In this document: positions 7,678 through 14,428 of the stretch, piece after piece | Layout of the letters: the number at the start of each line of letters is the position of its first letter | Position numbering within the stretch: position 1 is the first letter of the stretch | DNA from: Mannheimia sp041807705 | GTDB taxonomy: Bacteria; Pseudomonadota; Gammaproteobacteria; Enterobacterales; Pasteurellaceae | Length of the DNA: 18,135 nt | Assembly: GCF_041807705.1 (NCBI RefSeq) | Contig: NZ_JBGTYY010000037.1 | Location: 1-18,135, forward strand | Direction: 5' to 3' | The notes under the pieces: model-generated | Database searches by the model: none | Told to the model about the DNA's origin: nothing | What the model saw: the letters and a program-made list of their open reading frames with translations, nothing else | Translations under genes and position numbers: made by a program

Positions 7678-8433
7678 ATGAATTTTATTAAAAAATTAGG
7701 TCTTTCAGTTTTTGTAGCCACTGCGGTGGTTTCTTGTGCGACAACAGAAAGTATTAACCAAGAAGCGGCACAAAGTTATGCACAGGTTAAATCGCAAGCC
7801 CGCCAGCAAAATGCCATCGATACAACATCTTCTACGGCAAAACGTGTACATGCGGTATTTCATAAAATGAAGCCTTATGCGGAGCAGTCAAATGAAACGG
7901 GCGTACCTTTCCATTGGGAAATCACGGTTTTAAAATCTGATGAACTCAATGCGTGGGCAATGCCGGGCGGTAAAATGGCATTCTACACAGGTTTAGTGGA
8001 AAGACTGAATTTATCTAATGATGAAATTGCGGTAGTAATGGGACACGAGATGGCCCACGCCTTAAAAGAACATAGTAAATCTGACCGTACAGTAACAATG
8101 ATTAGCGGTATTGTAGGAGCGATTGCAGATATTGCAGTAACTGCTTCAACAGGTGTGAGTACAGAAGGTTTATTAAGCTCAGGCGTAGATCTAATTGCAA
8201 CCAAACCGTTCTCTCGTAGTCAAGAAACAGAAGCTGATGAAGTGGGTTTGATGTTAATGGCAAAATCAGGCTATAATCCATCAGCCGCACCAAATGTGTG
8301 GATTAAAATGAGCAAAGCAAACGGAGATTCTGGTTTATCGATTTTTTCAACACACCCATCAAATGCGGAGCGCCAAGCGAATTTAGCTCTCCTTGTGCCA
8401 GAAGCAATGAAGATTTATAACGCTCGTAAATAA
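7678..8433 (+). CDS. M48-family lipoprotein metalloprotease (LoiP/YggG-like)
   Basis: This 251-residue protein begins with a lipoprotein signal (MNFIKKLGLSVFVATAVVSC, lipidated cysteine at C20), so it should be anchored to an envelope membrane facing the periplasm. The catalytic zinc site is HEMAH (H123, E124, H127), and ETEADEVG (183-190) supplies the third ligand, probably E183. The segment AWAMPGGKMAFYTGLVERL before it, and STHPSNAERQANL near the end, are typical of the family. Relatives such as LoiP and BepA take part in outer-membrane protein quality control; that role here is by family only. The ribosome binding site is weak (GTGAGAAATCG). Lgt, encoded in the same window, would lipidate its precursor. 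Confidence 0.9.
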   Translation: MNFIKKLGLSVFVATAVVSCATTESINQEAAQSYAQVKSQARQQNAIDTTSSTAKRVHAVFHKMKPYAEQSNETGVPFHWEITVLKSDELNAWAMPGGKMAFYTGLVERLNLSNDEIAVVMGHEMAHALKEHSKSDRTVTMISGIVGAIADIAVTASTGVSTEGLLSSGVDLIATKPFSRSQETEADEVGLMLMAKSGYNPSAAPNVWIKMSKANGDSGLSIFSTHPSNAERQANLALLVPEAMKIYNARK

Positions 8434-8435
8434 TT

Positions 8436-8444
8436 ACAAGCGGT
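8436..8444 (+). repeat. DNA-uptake signal
   Basis: ACAAGCGGT with a T-rich extension (TTAATTTTGGCAGATTTTTTGTAAAT), three bases after the protease stop. This is the Actinobacillus-type form. Confidence 0.8.
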
Positions 8445-8507
8445 TAATTTTGGCAGATTTTTTGTAAATCTCTAGTTGTACTAGAAAAAACAACTGCATT
8501 ATAAACG

Positions 8508-8540
8508 TAGGGGCTAATTGCAATTAGCCCCTATAGTTTT
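8508..8540. terminator. Perfect palindrome shared by convergent genes, likely terminator
   Basis: TAGGGGCTAATTG (8508-8520) is followed at once by its exact complement CAATTAGCCCCTA (8521-8533), then TAGTTTT on the + side. It lies between the convergent protease gene and trpS and probably stops transcription from both, more clearly from the + side. Confidence 0.75.
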
Positions 8541-8555
8541 ACAAATAGTACAGCA

Positions 8556-9587
8556 TTAATAACGTACAAAGCCCACAAGTTCATACACTTTATCTAACGT
8601 TGCCTTAGCACGAGCGCGTGCTTTTTCTGCACCATCACGATAAATTTGTTCAAGTAATGCTTCATTTTGGCGGTAGTGGTGGTAGCGTTCTTGTAGATTG
8701 GTTAAAAGCTCAGAAACTTTATCTGCCACTTCAGTTTTTAAATGACCGTACATCTTACCTTCAAATTCCGCTTCTAACTCCGCAATGGTTTTTCCTGTAA
8801 TCGCTGAGAGAATATCCAATAGGTTAGATACACCCGCTTTATTTTGTACATCATAACGCACCACAGGTGGCTCATCGCCATCGGTCATCGCACGTTTGAT
8901 TTTTTTCGCAACGGCTTTCGGATCTTCTAATAAACCAATTACGTTATTGCGGTTATCGTCTGACTTTGACATTTTTTTGGTTGGCTCAAGTAATGACATC
9001 ACTCTCGCCCCAGACTTCGCAATAAAGACTTCAGGCACAGCGAATACAGGTTCAATCACATTGCCTTCCGCATCTTTCTTGCCGTATAACGCATTGAAGC
9101 GGTTAGCAATATCACGGGTGATTTCTAAATGTTGCTTCTGATCATCGCCTACTGGCACTTGGTTTGTTTGATAAAGTAAAATATCTGCTGCCATTAACAC
9201 AGGGTAAGTAAATAAACCGACGTTTACATTTTCTTCGTAGCGAGCTGATTTATCTTTGAATTGCGTCATACGCCCCATTTCGCCAAAGTAAGTGTAACAG
9301 TTTAACACCCACGCTAATTGAGCGTGTTCAGGGACGTGAGATTGAATAAAAATGGTACTTTTGCTCGGATCAATTCCACAAGCTAAATACAAAGCTAACA
9401 CGTCTAAGGTGGATTTACGCAAGGCTTCAGGATCTTGACGCACGGTAATAGCGTGCTGATCGACAATGCAATAGACACAATCGTAATCATCTTGCATTTT
9501 TACCCAGTTGCGTAACGCTCCTAAGTAGTTACCAATAGTTAATTCCCCAGACGGCTGCACGCCACTAAATACGATAGGTTTGGTCAT
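8556..9587 (-). CDS. trpS: Tryptophanyl-tRNA synthetase
   Basis: TrpS charges tRNA-Trp with tryptophan. The 343-residue class I synthetase has the HIGH-equivalent TIGN (17-20), the tryptophan-site segment VGDDQKQHLEITRDIA (147 onward) and KMSKS (205-209), with SGVQPSGELTIGNYLGA at the N-terminus typical of bacterial TrpS. Length is standard. The start at 9587 has a weak binding site (GAGATTATAAAATG). It is separated from mazF by about 130 bases that include a terminator-like uptake signal, so it is probably transcribed alone. No trp-leader-like structure is evident. Confidence 0.97.
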   Translation of the reverse strand: MTKPIVFSGVQPSGELTIGNYLGALRNWVKMQDDYDCVYCIVDQHAITVRQDPEALRKSTLDVLALYLACGIDPSKSTIFIQSHVPEHAQLAWVLNCYTYFGEMGRMTQFKDKSARYEENVNVGLFTYPVLMAADILLYQTNQVPVGDDQKQHLEITRDIANRFNALYGKKDAEGNVIEPVFAVPEVFIAKSGARVMSLLEPTKKMSKSDDNRNNVIGLLEDPKAVAKKIKRAMTDGDEPPVVRYDVQNKAGVSNLLDILSAITGKTIAELEAEFEGKMYGHLKTEVADKVSELLTNLQERYHHYRQNEALLEQIYRDGAEKARARAKATLDKVYELVGFVRY

Positions 9588-9654
9588 TTTATAATCTCGT
9601 TTTGTATTGAAAAATATGTGGTTATCTTAACGGTTATTGAAATGGGATAAAAGT

Positions 9655-9684
9655 GCAAGCGGTTATTTTTTCTAACCGTTTTGC
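9655..9684 (-). terminator. Uptake-signal hairpin after mazF
   Basis: GCAAGCGGTTA (9655-9665) and the later TAACCGTTTTGC can pair imperfectly, with the CGGTTA/TAACCG core exact and a T-rich loop. Read on the - strand the structure is followed by ACTTTTATCCC. It lies between mazF and trpS. Confidence 0.5.
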
Positions 9685-9718
9685 AAAACAGATTAAGAAA
9701 ACAACCGCTATTGAGAAC

Positions 9719-10051
9719 TTATTCAAAAATAACTGAAACCCGAGCCATTACTTCATCTAGCAGATTTTCAGGCAATGTTTCAATAAATTTTCCGTTACGC
9801 TGGCTAATATCTACGGTTCTAGGTTGGTCGCAACGTACAATACCCGTTGTTTTTAGGTTAGCTTCTTTTAATGAAACGGCAAACCCTAGTCGTTCAGCGA
9901 AAGCTCCACCGTTTGTAATAGGCACAACAACAGGTAATTTACTGGCTAAATTAAATGCGGTTGCCGATACAATCACGACAGGGCGGAAACCGGCTTGTTC
10001 GTGTCCTAATGTTGGATCAAGGTCAAGCCAATAAATATCGCCACGTTTCAT
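9719..10051 (-). CDS. mazF: MazF/PemK-type endoribonuclease toxin
   Basis: The 110-residue protein has the MazF fold signature: MKRGDIYWLDLDPTLGHEQ, GFRPVVIVSATAFN (R23), VVVPITN (T46) and the late VRCDQPRTVDISQR. R and T at these places correspond to the catalytic pair of MazF enzymes, which cut single-stranded RNA at short motifs. HEQAGFRPVVIVS resembles the ChpB/PemK branch. The start overlaps the antitoxin stop by ATGA, so the two are coupled. Confidence 0.92.
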   Translation of the reverse strand: MKRGDIYWLDLDPTLGHEQAGFRPVVIVSATAFNLASKLPVVVPITNGGAFAERLGFAVSLKEANLKTTGIVRCDQPRTVDISQRNGKFIETLPENLLDEVMARVSVIFE

Positions 10052-10308
10052 AGAATTTCATTCCCGGCCGTAGGGGCTGATAACCACTCTTGGCTTTCTT
10101 CAGTTCTTGCAGCCTCAAAATCGGACTGATTTAATAACTCGTCTAAACTGTACTTCACTTTTGGACGAACAGGGTTTACCACTATTTTGTCTTCATTGAG
10201 GGATAAATCCACTTTACTGCCCACAGAAAGTTGCAACGCTTGTAAGAATGCTGGGGGAATAACCATTGCCACTGATCCGCCAACTTGGCGTAATGAGATT
10301 GTTGGCAT
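10048..10308 (-). CDS. mazE: MazE/PemI-type antitoxin (AbrB/SpoVT fold)
   Basis: The 86-residue protein starts MPTISLRQVGGSVAMVIPPAFLQAL, an AbrB/MazE swapped-hairpin DNA-binding domain (about residues 1-48, ending with VDLSLNEDKIVVNP). A flexible acidic tail follows (SLDELLNQSDFEAARTEESQEWL), the usual toxin-blocking region. AAAGGAGAAAAAG precedes the ATG. It is first in the operon, 4 bases overlapping the toxin. Confidence 0.92.
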   Translation of the reverse strand: MPTISLRQVGGSVAMVIPPAFLQALQLSVGSKVDLSLNEDKIVVNPVRPKVKYSLDELLNQSDFEAARTEESQEWLSAPTAGNEIL

Positions 10309-10319
10309 TCTTTTTCTCC

Positions 10320-10369
10320 TTTAAAATTTTGATGAGGAAAATTTTAAAATAAAGATAAAAAGAAAACAA
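10320..10369 (-). promoter_or_regulatory. Promoter and inverted-repeat operator of mazEF
   Basis: On the - strand, TTGTTT (10364-10369), 17 bases and TAAAAT (10341-10346) make a fair promoter. The -10 lies within an exact 11-bp inverted repeat, TTTAAAATTTT (10320-10330) and AAAATTTTAAA (10338-10348), spaced by GATGAGG. That is a plausible site for autorepression by MazE-MazF. Confidence 0.55.
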
Positions 10370-10379
10370 ATATTTTCTT

Positions 10380-11048
10380 TTATCCTTCAACAATCTTTAA
10401 CACATCTTTAAATTCTGATGTTACAAAAGTGGGCTCTGATTGCTCAATCGGGATATTGTAGTTATAACCATAAGTTAAACCAACTACATCACAACCAGCG
10501 GATTTCGCTGCAATGACATCATTTTCAGAGTCGCCAACAAAAAGCAGTTCTTGCGGGGTAATGCCAAATTTTTCGCAGATAAAGAACATTGGGTCTGGGT
10601 GTGGCTTAATTTTAGGCAGGGATTGCCCACCTAAGGCTTCATCAAATAAGTGGTAGATGCCAAAAGCCGAAAGTACAGGCTCAACTAATTTAGTTGGCTT
10701 ATTGGTGATCACAACGAGCGGATAGCCTTTGGCTTTTAATGTTTCTAAGGTTTCTTTTACATTGGGGAAGAGCGTACTTTCTTCGCAAACATAGGTAGCG
10801 TAGTATTTATCAAAGCTCATACGCATTTTGACTAATTCATCGGCTTGGAAAATTTTACCCGTGTGAGCAATGGCATTTTGGAAGAACATATCTCCGCCTT
10901 TGCCAATCCAAGTCAGCACTTTTTCTTGCGTAACCGTTGGAAAGCCGGCTTCTAAAAACATTGCATTTGCGACTAGGGTTAAATCGGGGAGGGTATTAAT
11001 TAGCGTTCCGTCTAAGTCGAAACCAATTACTTTGTATTTTTTGGTCAT
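10380..11048 (-). CDS. gph: Phosphoglycolate phosphatase
   Basis: Gph removes the phosphate from 2-phosphoglycolate formed, for instance, during repair of oxidised DNA ends. The 222-residue HAD-superfamily protein has motif I FDLDGTLINT (D11, D13), motif II VVITNKPTK, a lysine in the LPKIKPHPDP segment (motif III) and motif IV GDSENDV. The helical cap between motifs I and II (about 17-95) is of the Gph type. The last residues (LKIVEG) match the family length. It follows lgt after an uptake-signal terminator. HAD substrate range is hard to fix from sequence alone. Confidence 0.88.
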   Translation of the reverse strand: MTKKYKVIGFDLDGTLINTLPDLTLVANAMFLEAGFPTVTQEKVLTWIGKGGDMFFQNAIAHTGKIFQADELVKMRMSFDKYYATYVCEESTLFPNVKETLETLKAKGYPLVVITNKPTKLVEPVLSAFGIYHLFDEALGGQSLPKIKPHPDPMFFICEKFGITPQELLFVGDSENDVIAAKSAGCDVVGLTYGYNYNIPIEQSEPTFVTSEFKDVLKIVEG

Positions 11049-11065
11049 AGTATGTCCTTAAAAAC

Positions 11066-11112
11066 ACAAGCGGTCGTTTTATGCAAATTTTTTGCCATTC
11101 TCGACCGCTTGT
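11066..11112 (-). terminator. Opposed DNA-uptake signals forming the lgt terminator
   Basis: ACAAGCGGTCG (11066-11076) and CGACCGCTTGT (11102-11112) are exact 11-bp complements. Both are full uptake signals, and the region between carries the TTTTATGCAAATTTTTTGC extension. Read on the - strand the hairpin starts 3 bases after the lgt stop and is followed by GTGTTTTTAAGG. It is both a terminator and a double uptake signal. Confidence 0.85.
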
Positions 11113-11114
11113 CA

Positions 11115-11912
11115 TTATTTTACTTTGTTTACTCTATACGCCCACGCCATAATCAAAGCTCCACCGATAATCATCGGTAAAGAGAGCAGTTGCCCACGAG
11201 TGATTAAATCAGCCGTAGTGTTTACATTGTGGTCTATTTCTCGGAAATATTCCACAATAAAGCGGAATGTGCCATAGCCAATTAAAAATAAGCCGGCTAC
11301 AGAGCCTGTTGGGCGAGGTTTTTTGATGAACCAGTTGAGGATCAGCAATAACACCACACCTTCTAAAAAGGCTTCGTAGAGTTGTGATGGGTGCCGGGGT
11401 AGATAGCCACCGCTTGGGAATAATACCGCCCAAGGCACATTAGTCTCACGCCCCCAAAGTTCATCGTTAATAAAGTTACCGATACGCCCCATTCCTAGCC
11501 CAAATGGTACGAGCGGTGCGATAAAATCAGCGGTTTGCCAGAAACTACGGTTTTGACGGTAGGAAACCCAAATCATCGCCACAATCACGCCAATTAAGCC
11601 GCCGTGAAACGACATTCCGCCTTCCCAAATACGGAAAAGATAGAGTGGATCTTGCAAGAAACGGTCGAAGTTATAGAAAAAAACATCGCCAATGCGTCCG
11701 CCTAATACCACGCCCCAGAAGCCAGTGTAGATTAGGCTATCGACTTGTTCGGTTGTCCAAACACCGTTAGAATTTTTTGCTCGTCTCATTCCGAGCCAGT
11801 AAGCAAAAACGAAACCTGCTAAGTACATTAAGCCATACCAACGTAGGGCAATCGGGCCAATTTCAAAAACGATAGGGCTTATTTGTGGAAATTGAATAAA
11901 TTGTTCGTTCAT
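11115..11912 (-). CDS. lgt: Phosphatidylglycerol--prolipoprotein diacylglyceryl transferase
   Basis: Lgt moves a diacylglyceryl group from phosphatidylglycerol to the lipobox cysteine of prolipoproteins at the inner membrane. The 265-residue polytopic protein has Y26 (RWYGLMYLAGF), WEGGMSFHGG with H103, GMGRIGNFINDELWGR with R143 and N146, and HPSQLYEA. The first three groups match the essential residues Y26, H103, R143 and N146 of E. coli Lgt by number. About seven membrane segments are visible. The start is 7 bases after the TauE-family gene stop. In many gamma-proteobacteria thyA follows; here the next gene is gph. Confidence 0.96.
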   Translation of the reverse strand: MNEQFIQFPQISPIVFEIGPIALRWYGLMYLAGFVFAYWLGMRRAKNSNGVWTTEQVDSLIYTGFWGVVLGGRIGDVFFYNFDRFLQDPLYLFRIWEGGMSFHGGLIGVIVAMIWVSYRQNRSFWQTADFIAPLVPFGLGMGRIGNFINDELWGRETNVPWAVLFPSGGYLPRHPSQLYEAFLEGVVLLLILNWFIKKPRPTGSVAGLFLIGYGTFRFIVEYFREIDHNVNTTADLITRGQLLSLPMIIGGALIMAWAYRVNKVK

Positions 11913-11919
11913 AGTTTCC

Positions 11920-12708
11920 TTATTTTAAAAACATATTAATAGCGATACCCACAAGCAACATTGCAAAGGCTTTTTTTAGCATCGGAACAGGTAACGCATT
12001 GGCAGCACTTGCTCCCATTTTTGAGGTAAAAAAAGACGTGGCAGTAATACCAAGTAGTGCAGGTAGATAAACATAGCCTAATGAATAGTCAGGCATTCCT
12101 TCTAAGCCCCAGCCGCTCACAATAAAACTGATTGTGCCAGATAAACCTAAAAATGCTCCACAAAATGACGATGTACCGATGGCTCTTTTGATGTCTAAGC
12201 CACGATCACTTAAAAACGGCACAATAAATGCTCCACCTGCAATGCCAGCCATACTAGATAAAGCTCCAATCACGCTCCCTCCTACAAGTGTAGTTTGTAA
12301 GGTAAGCGGTTTATTTTTCGGGGCTCTTTTCAAGGTGAAAAGCATTTTACCAGCCAGATATAATACCATTACCGCAAAGATTTTCGACATAATTTGCGGA
12401 TCGAATTTGCTTACCACTAAGCCCGATAAAAATACTGAGATCATTAATGCAGGAATAAAGGATTTACTGGTTTGTACATCAACATTGCCTAATTTATGGT
12501 GGCGTTGAGCGGACGAAAATGCAGTAATAATGATGGTAGAGAACGATGTGCCCAATGCGGTGGACATTATATATTCAGGCGGCACACCTGCCATTGGCAG
12601 TAAAAAGACCAAACTTGGGACAATAATCAAACCGCCCCCAATGCCGAATAATCCAGCTAAAAAGCCAACAAATACCCCTAAAAAAAGGCAGCTTAACAAA
12701 ATAGTCAT
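11920..12708 (-). CDS. TauE/SafE-family sulfite exporter-like permease
   Basis: The 262-residue protein has about eight hydrophobic segments arranged as two repeats. The signature glycine loops are LAGLFGIGGGLIIVP (about 18-32) and SSMAGIAGGAFIVPFL in the second half. Members move sulfur-containing or other small anions out of the cell; the substrate here cannot be told. It starts 2 bases after the rppH stop and ends 7 bases before lgt, so the three are one transcription unit, an order also found in Haemophilus. Confidence 0.88.
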   Translation of the reverse strand: MTILLSCLFLGVFVGFLAGLFGIGGGLIIVPSLVFLLPMAGVPPEYIMSTALGTSFSTIIITAFSSAQRHHKLGNVDVQTSKSFIPALMISVFLSGLVVSKFDPQIMSKIFAVMVLYLAGKMLFTLKRAPKNKPLTLQTTLVGGSVIGALSSMAGIAGGAFIVPFLSDRGLDIKRAIGTSSFCGAFLGLSGTISFIVSGWGLEGMPDYSLGYVYLPALLGITATSFFTSKMGASAANALPVPMLKKAFAMLLVGIAINMFLK

Positions 12709-12710
12709 TA

Positions 12711-13418
12711 TTATTTTCCTTTTTGGTTATGTTGATGCCAACTTCGATACGGTTTGCGATTTTCCCGTTTATATGATTTGGCGGAGTCCTGAAAGGATTT
12801 TTTAGGCGTGTGAGTAAATTTTTCATCACGCTCGGTACGAGATTTTTCAAGCAGTCTATTATTACTCGCTACGCTCGTTCCTTCGGAGCCGTTGGCAAAG
12901 CCAACGTTCAAACACAAGTGTTTGTCCGTATTTTTTTGCATATTATTCTGCAGAACCTGTGCAAATTCTTTCATTGCTTTGCGATAAACATCTCGCTTAA
13001 ATGAAACCACTTGTCGGACAGGATACCAAAAGCTTACCCAACGCCAGCCGTCAAATTCCGGATTTTTCGTGGTTTTTAGGTTAATTAAACTCTCATCGCT
13101 AATCAGTTGCAGTAAAAACCAACGCTGTTTCTGCCCGATACAGACAGGGCCTGACCCCTCATTGCGTACCAAGCGTTTTGGCAGTTTATATTTTAGCCAA
13201 TATTTAGACGCCCAAAGCAATTGTACATCTTTCTTGCTTAAGCCGACTTCTTCATAAAGCTCACGGTACATTGCTGTTTCAATGTTTTCCCCCTCATTAA
13301 TCCCGCCTTGCGGAAATTGCCAAGAGTTTTGACCAAACCGTCTTGCCCACAGAACTTGCCCGTGCTTATTACAGATGACGATTCCAACATTTGGGCGGTA
13401 GCCATCGAAATCGATCAC
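12711..13418 (-). CDS. rppH: RNA pyrophosphohydrolase RppH with an unusual extended C-terminus
   Basis: RppH removes pyrophosphate from the 5' end of mRNAs and opens them to RNase E decay. The Nudix box is complete (GGINEGENIETAMYRELYEEVGL, residues 38-60), and the flanking MIDFDGYRPNVGIVICN and WQFPQGG are typical. The protein has 235 residues, against 176 in E. coli. The catalytic domain ends near residue 160. The rest has two parts: a stretch of about 24 residues (KHLCLNVGFANGSEGTSVAS) coded by the palindromic mini-element at 12859-12928, then a basic tail (KKSFQDSAKSYKRENRKPY) that could bind RNA. The element keeps the frame open. The gene heads the rppH-TauE-lgt unit. Confidence 0.92.
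   Translation of the reverse strand: MIDFDGYRPNVGIVICNKHGQVLWARRFGQNSWQFPQGGINEGENIETAMYRELYEEVGLSKKDVQLLWASKYWLKYKLPKRLVRNEGSGPVCIGQKQRWFLLQLISDESLINLKTTKNPEFDGWRWVSFWYPVRQVVSFKRDVYRKAMKEFAQVLQNNMQKNTDKHLCLNVGFANGSEGTSVASNNRLLEKSRTERDEKFTHTPKKSFQDSAKSYKRENRKPYRSWHQHNQKGK
12859..12928 (-). repeat. Palindromic mini-element inside rppH
   Basis: Three hairpins follow one another within about 55 bases: GCTC/GAGC (12873-12876 and 12886-12889), GTTGGC-AAA-GCCAAC (12891-12905) and CAAACAC-AA-GTGTTTG (12909-12924). Beside them is CTCGCTACGCTCG. Such structure is foreign to a coding region and lies in the part of RppH not conserved in the family. I cannot name the repeat family. Confidence 0.6.
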
Positions 13419-13501
13419 TAGATCACCTAATTTTATGAAATTTTAGAATAATGGAATTGTTTCATACTTTGGGGTGATTTGCAAAAAATCCATAAAATAT
13501 G

Positions 13502-13510
13502 ACCGCTTGT
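13502..13510 (-). repeat. DNA-uptake signal next to DnaA boxes
   Basis: ACCGCTTGT, preceded on the + strand by GCAAAAAATCCATAAAATATG, is a full extended uptake signal read on the - strand. Its last bases overlap the first DnaA box (TGTGAATAA). It is the last recognisable uptake signal before the accessory block. Confidence 0.8.
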
Positions 13511-13787
13511 GAATAACTTTGTGGATAACTTTTGGAATTATATAGTATAAGTTGTGGGTAACCGTACTGAAGCTTGTAAAATAATGATGTAAATCAGATC
13601 CAAAAATGCGATCTTTTTCTTGAGCAATGATCTGGATAAAGATCAAGTTGTTGATTTTTTTCTCACCAAAATAAGCCTAAATTTTGCGATGGCTAAACCA
13701 AGAATTTTACCTCTATCGAAAAGCGAAGAGTTATCCCCACCATTTGTGGATAAAGATGTGATAATTTTTCAAAATAGGCGTGAATAA
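13508..13787. other. oriC-like cluster of DnaA boxes and GATC sites
   Basis: Matches to TTATNCACA (or its complement) occur at 13508-13516 (TGTGAATAA), 13520-13528 (TGTGGATAA) and 13745-13753 (TGTGGATAA). Boxes with one mismatch are at 13553-13561 (TGTGGGTAA), 13631-13639 (TCTGGATAA), 13731-13739 (TTATCCCCA) and 13779-13787 (CGTGAATAA). Four GATC sites fall within 48 bases (13597, 13610, 13629, 13641), and GATCTTTTTCTTG at 13610 resembles the E. coli oriC 13-mers. AT-rich DNA flanks it and no gene is supported in 13419-13905. It could be oriC, a DnaA-titration site or a relic. The usual neighbours (mnmG/gidA, dnaA) are not in the window, so confidence is moderate. Confidence 0.5.
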
Positions 13788-13850
13788 CTTAAAGTAACGA
13801 ATAACGATATGATAAATAATCAATAAAATCAAATTATTACGTTGTTATTA

Positions 13851-13858
13851 GGGGGGGG
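13851..13858. repeat. G8 homopolymer tract
   Basis: Eight consecutive G bases in an AT-rich non-coding stretch, 48 bases beyond the stop of the isochorismatase-family fragment. It falls at the boundary between the oriC-like region and the decayed block. No reading frame is controlled by it. Confidence 0.7.
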
Positions 13859-13905
13859 TGAATATAAGCGTATTTTATTGGTTATTTTTTATGCACTCAT
13901 AAAAA

Positions 13906-14250
13906 TTATCGAATTAAAGTAGAAATCGTTTTAAAAGCAGGGTGCTTGGCATCTTTTAATAACATAAATAAAATTGATTCAATATTACTAATAATTGCCC
14001 CTACTTGCTGCATTTGCATTAAGCCGTTCTGTTTATTTTCAAGAGTACGGGAAGTAACACATTCAATCGGCAAATAGACATTCAGATTTTTTTTGCAAAG
14101 ATCTAACACCGTTTGCAATACACAAATATGCGTTTCAGCCCCAATAACAATAATATTTTTAGCCTGATGTTGTTGAATGAAAGCCTTGATTTCAGGCAAA
14201 AATGCAGAAAATTGTGTTTTTTCCACTAAAGTTGCATTTGCGGTGAATGT
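13906..14250 (-). pseudogene. Isochorismatase-family hydrolase, 5'-truncated
   Basis: About 115 codons from the C-terminal half of a cysteine hydrolase are left: NATLVEKTQFSAFLPEIK, IIVIGAETHICVLQTVLDL with the nucleophile cysteine, YLPIECVTSRTLENK and GAIISNIESILFMLL. The N-terminal half with the catalytic aspartate (normally in a DxQ motif) and most of the segment before the catalytic lysine are missing. The first in-frame ATG (14226) lies inside the conserved part, and the frame upstream of 14250 encodes unrelated residues until a stop near 14285. The complete family protein is about 180 residues. It may once have been a nicotinamidase-like or YcaC-like enzyme; the substrate is unknown. 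Confidence 0.75.
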
Positions 14251-14321
14251 AGCGAGCCAAAAAACTGCGAAAGCTAAACAGTATTATATTTTCTTAATTT
14301 TTATGGTTAGCATGTTAAAAC

Positions 14322-14360
14322 AAACGCCCTTTAAACCATCATTAAAGGGCGTTTAAATTT
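14322..14360 (-). terminator. Terminator hairpin
   Basis: AAACGCCCTTTAA (14322-14334) pairs exactly with TTAAAGGGCGTTT (14342-14354) around a 7-base loop. Read on the - strand it is followed by GTTTTAAC, just after the remnant reading frame at 14360; on the + strand it is followed by AAATTTT. It probably belonged to the gene whose tail survives at 14360-14428. Confidence 0.85.
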
Positions 14361-14428
14361 TAGAATTTATAAACCATATTATCCTCGTACTGACCGTTAT
14401 AGCTTGCACAGGCATTAACGACTATCGC
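14360..14428 (-). pseudogene. 3' remnant of an unrelated gene, joined to hsdS
   Basis: Directly where hsdS breaks off, another frame reads VNACASYNGQYEDNMVYKF and stops at 14360-14362, two bases from the terminator hairpin. The aromatic last residue and alternating pattern recall the final strand of outer-membrane or secreted proteins, but the fragment is too short to name. It implies that the hsdS 3' end was replaced by deletion or recombination. Confidence 0.45.

Noticed and set aside
9681..10034. 117-codon + strand frame opposite mazF
   Set aside because: It mirrors the well-supported toxin gene; the protein has no family features and no start signal.
12134..12508. 124-codon + strand frame opposite the TauE-family gene
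   Set aside because: It is antisense to a clear membrane protein gene and is proline-rich in the way reverse frames of such genes often are.
13443..13646. Reading frame of 67 codons on the - strand in the oriC-like region
   Set aside because: It overlaps the DnaA boxes and uptake signal, has no ribosome binding site and low-complexity content, and resembles no family I know.
13851..13858. G8 tract as a phase-variation switch
   Set aside because: No gene reads through it and no promoter spacing depends on it in any way I can see; it is listed only as a repeat.
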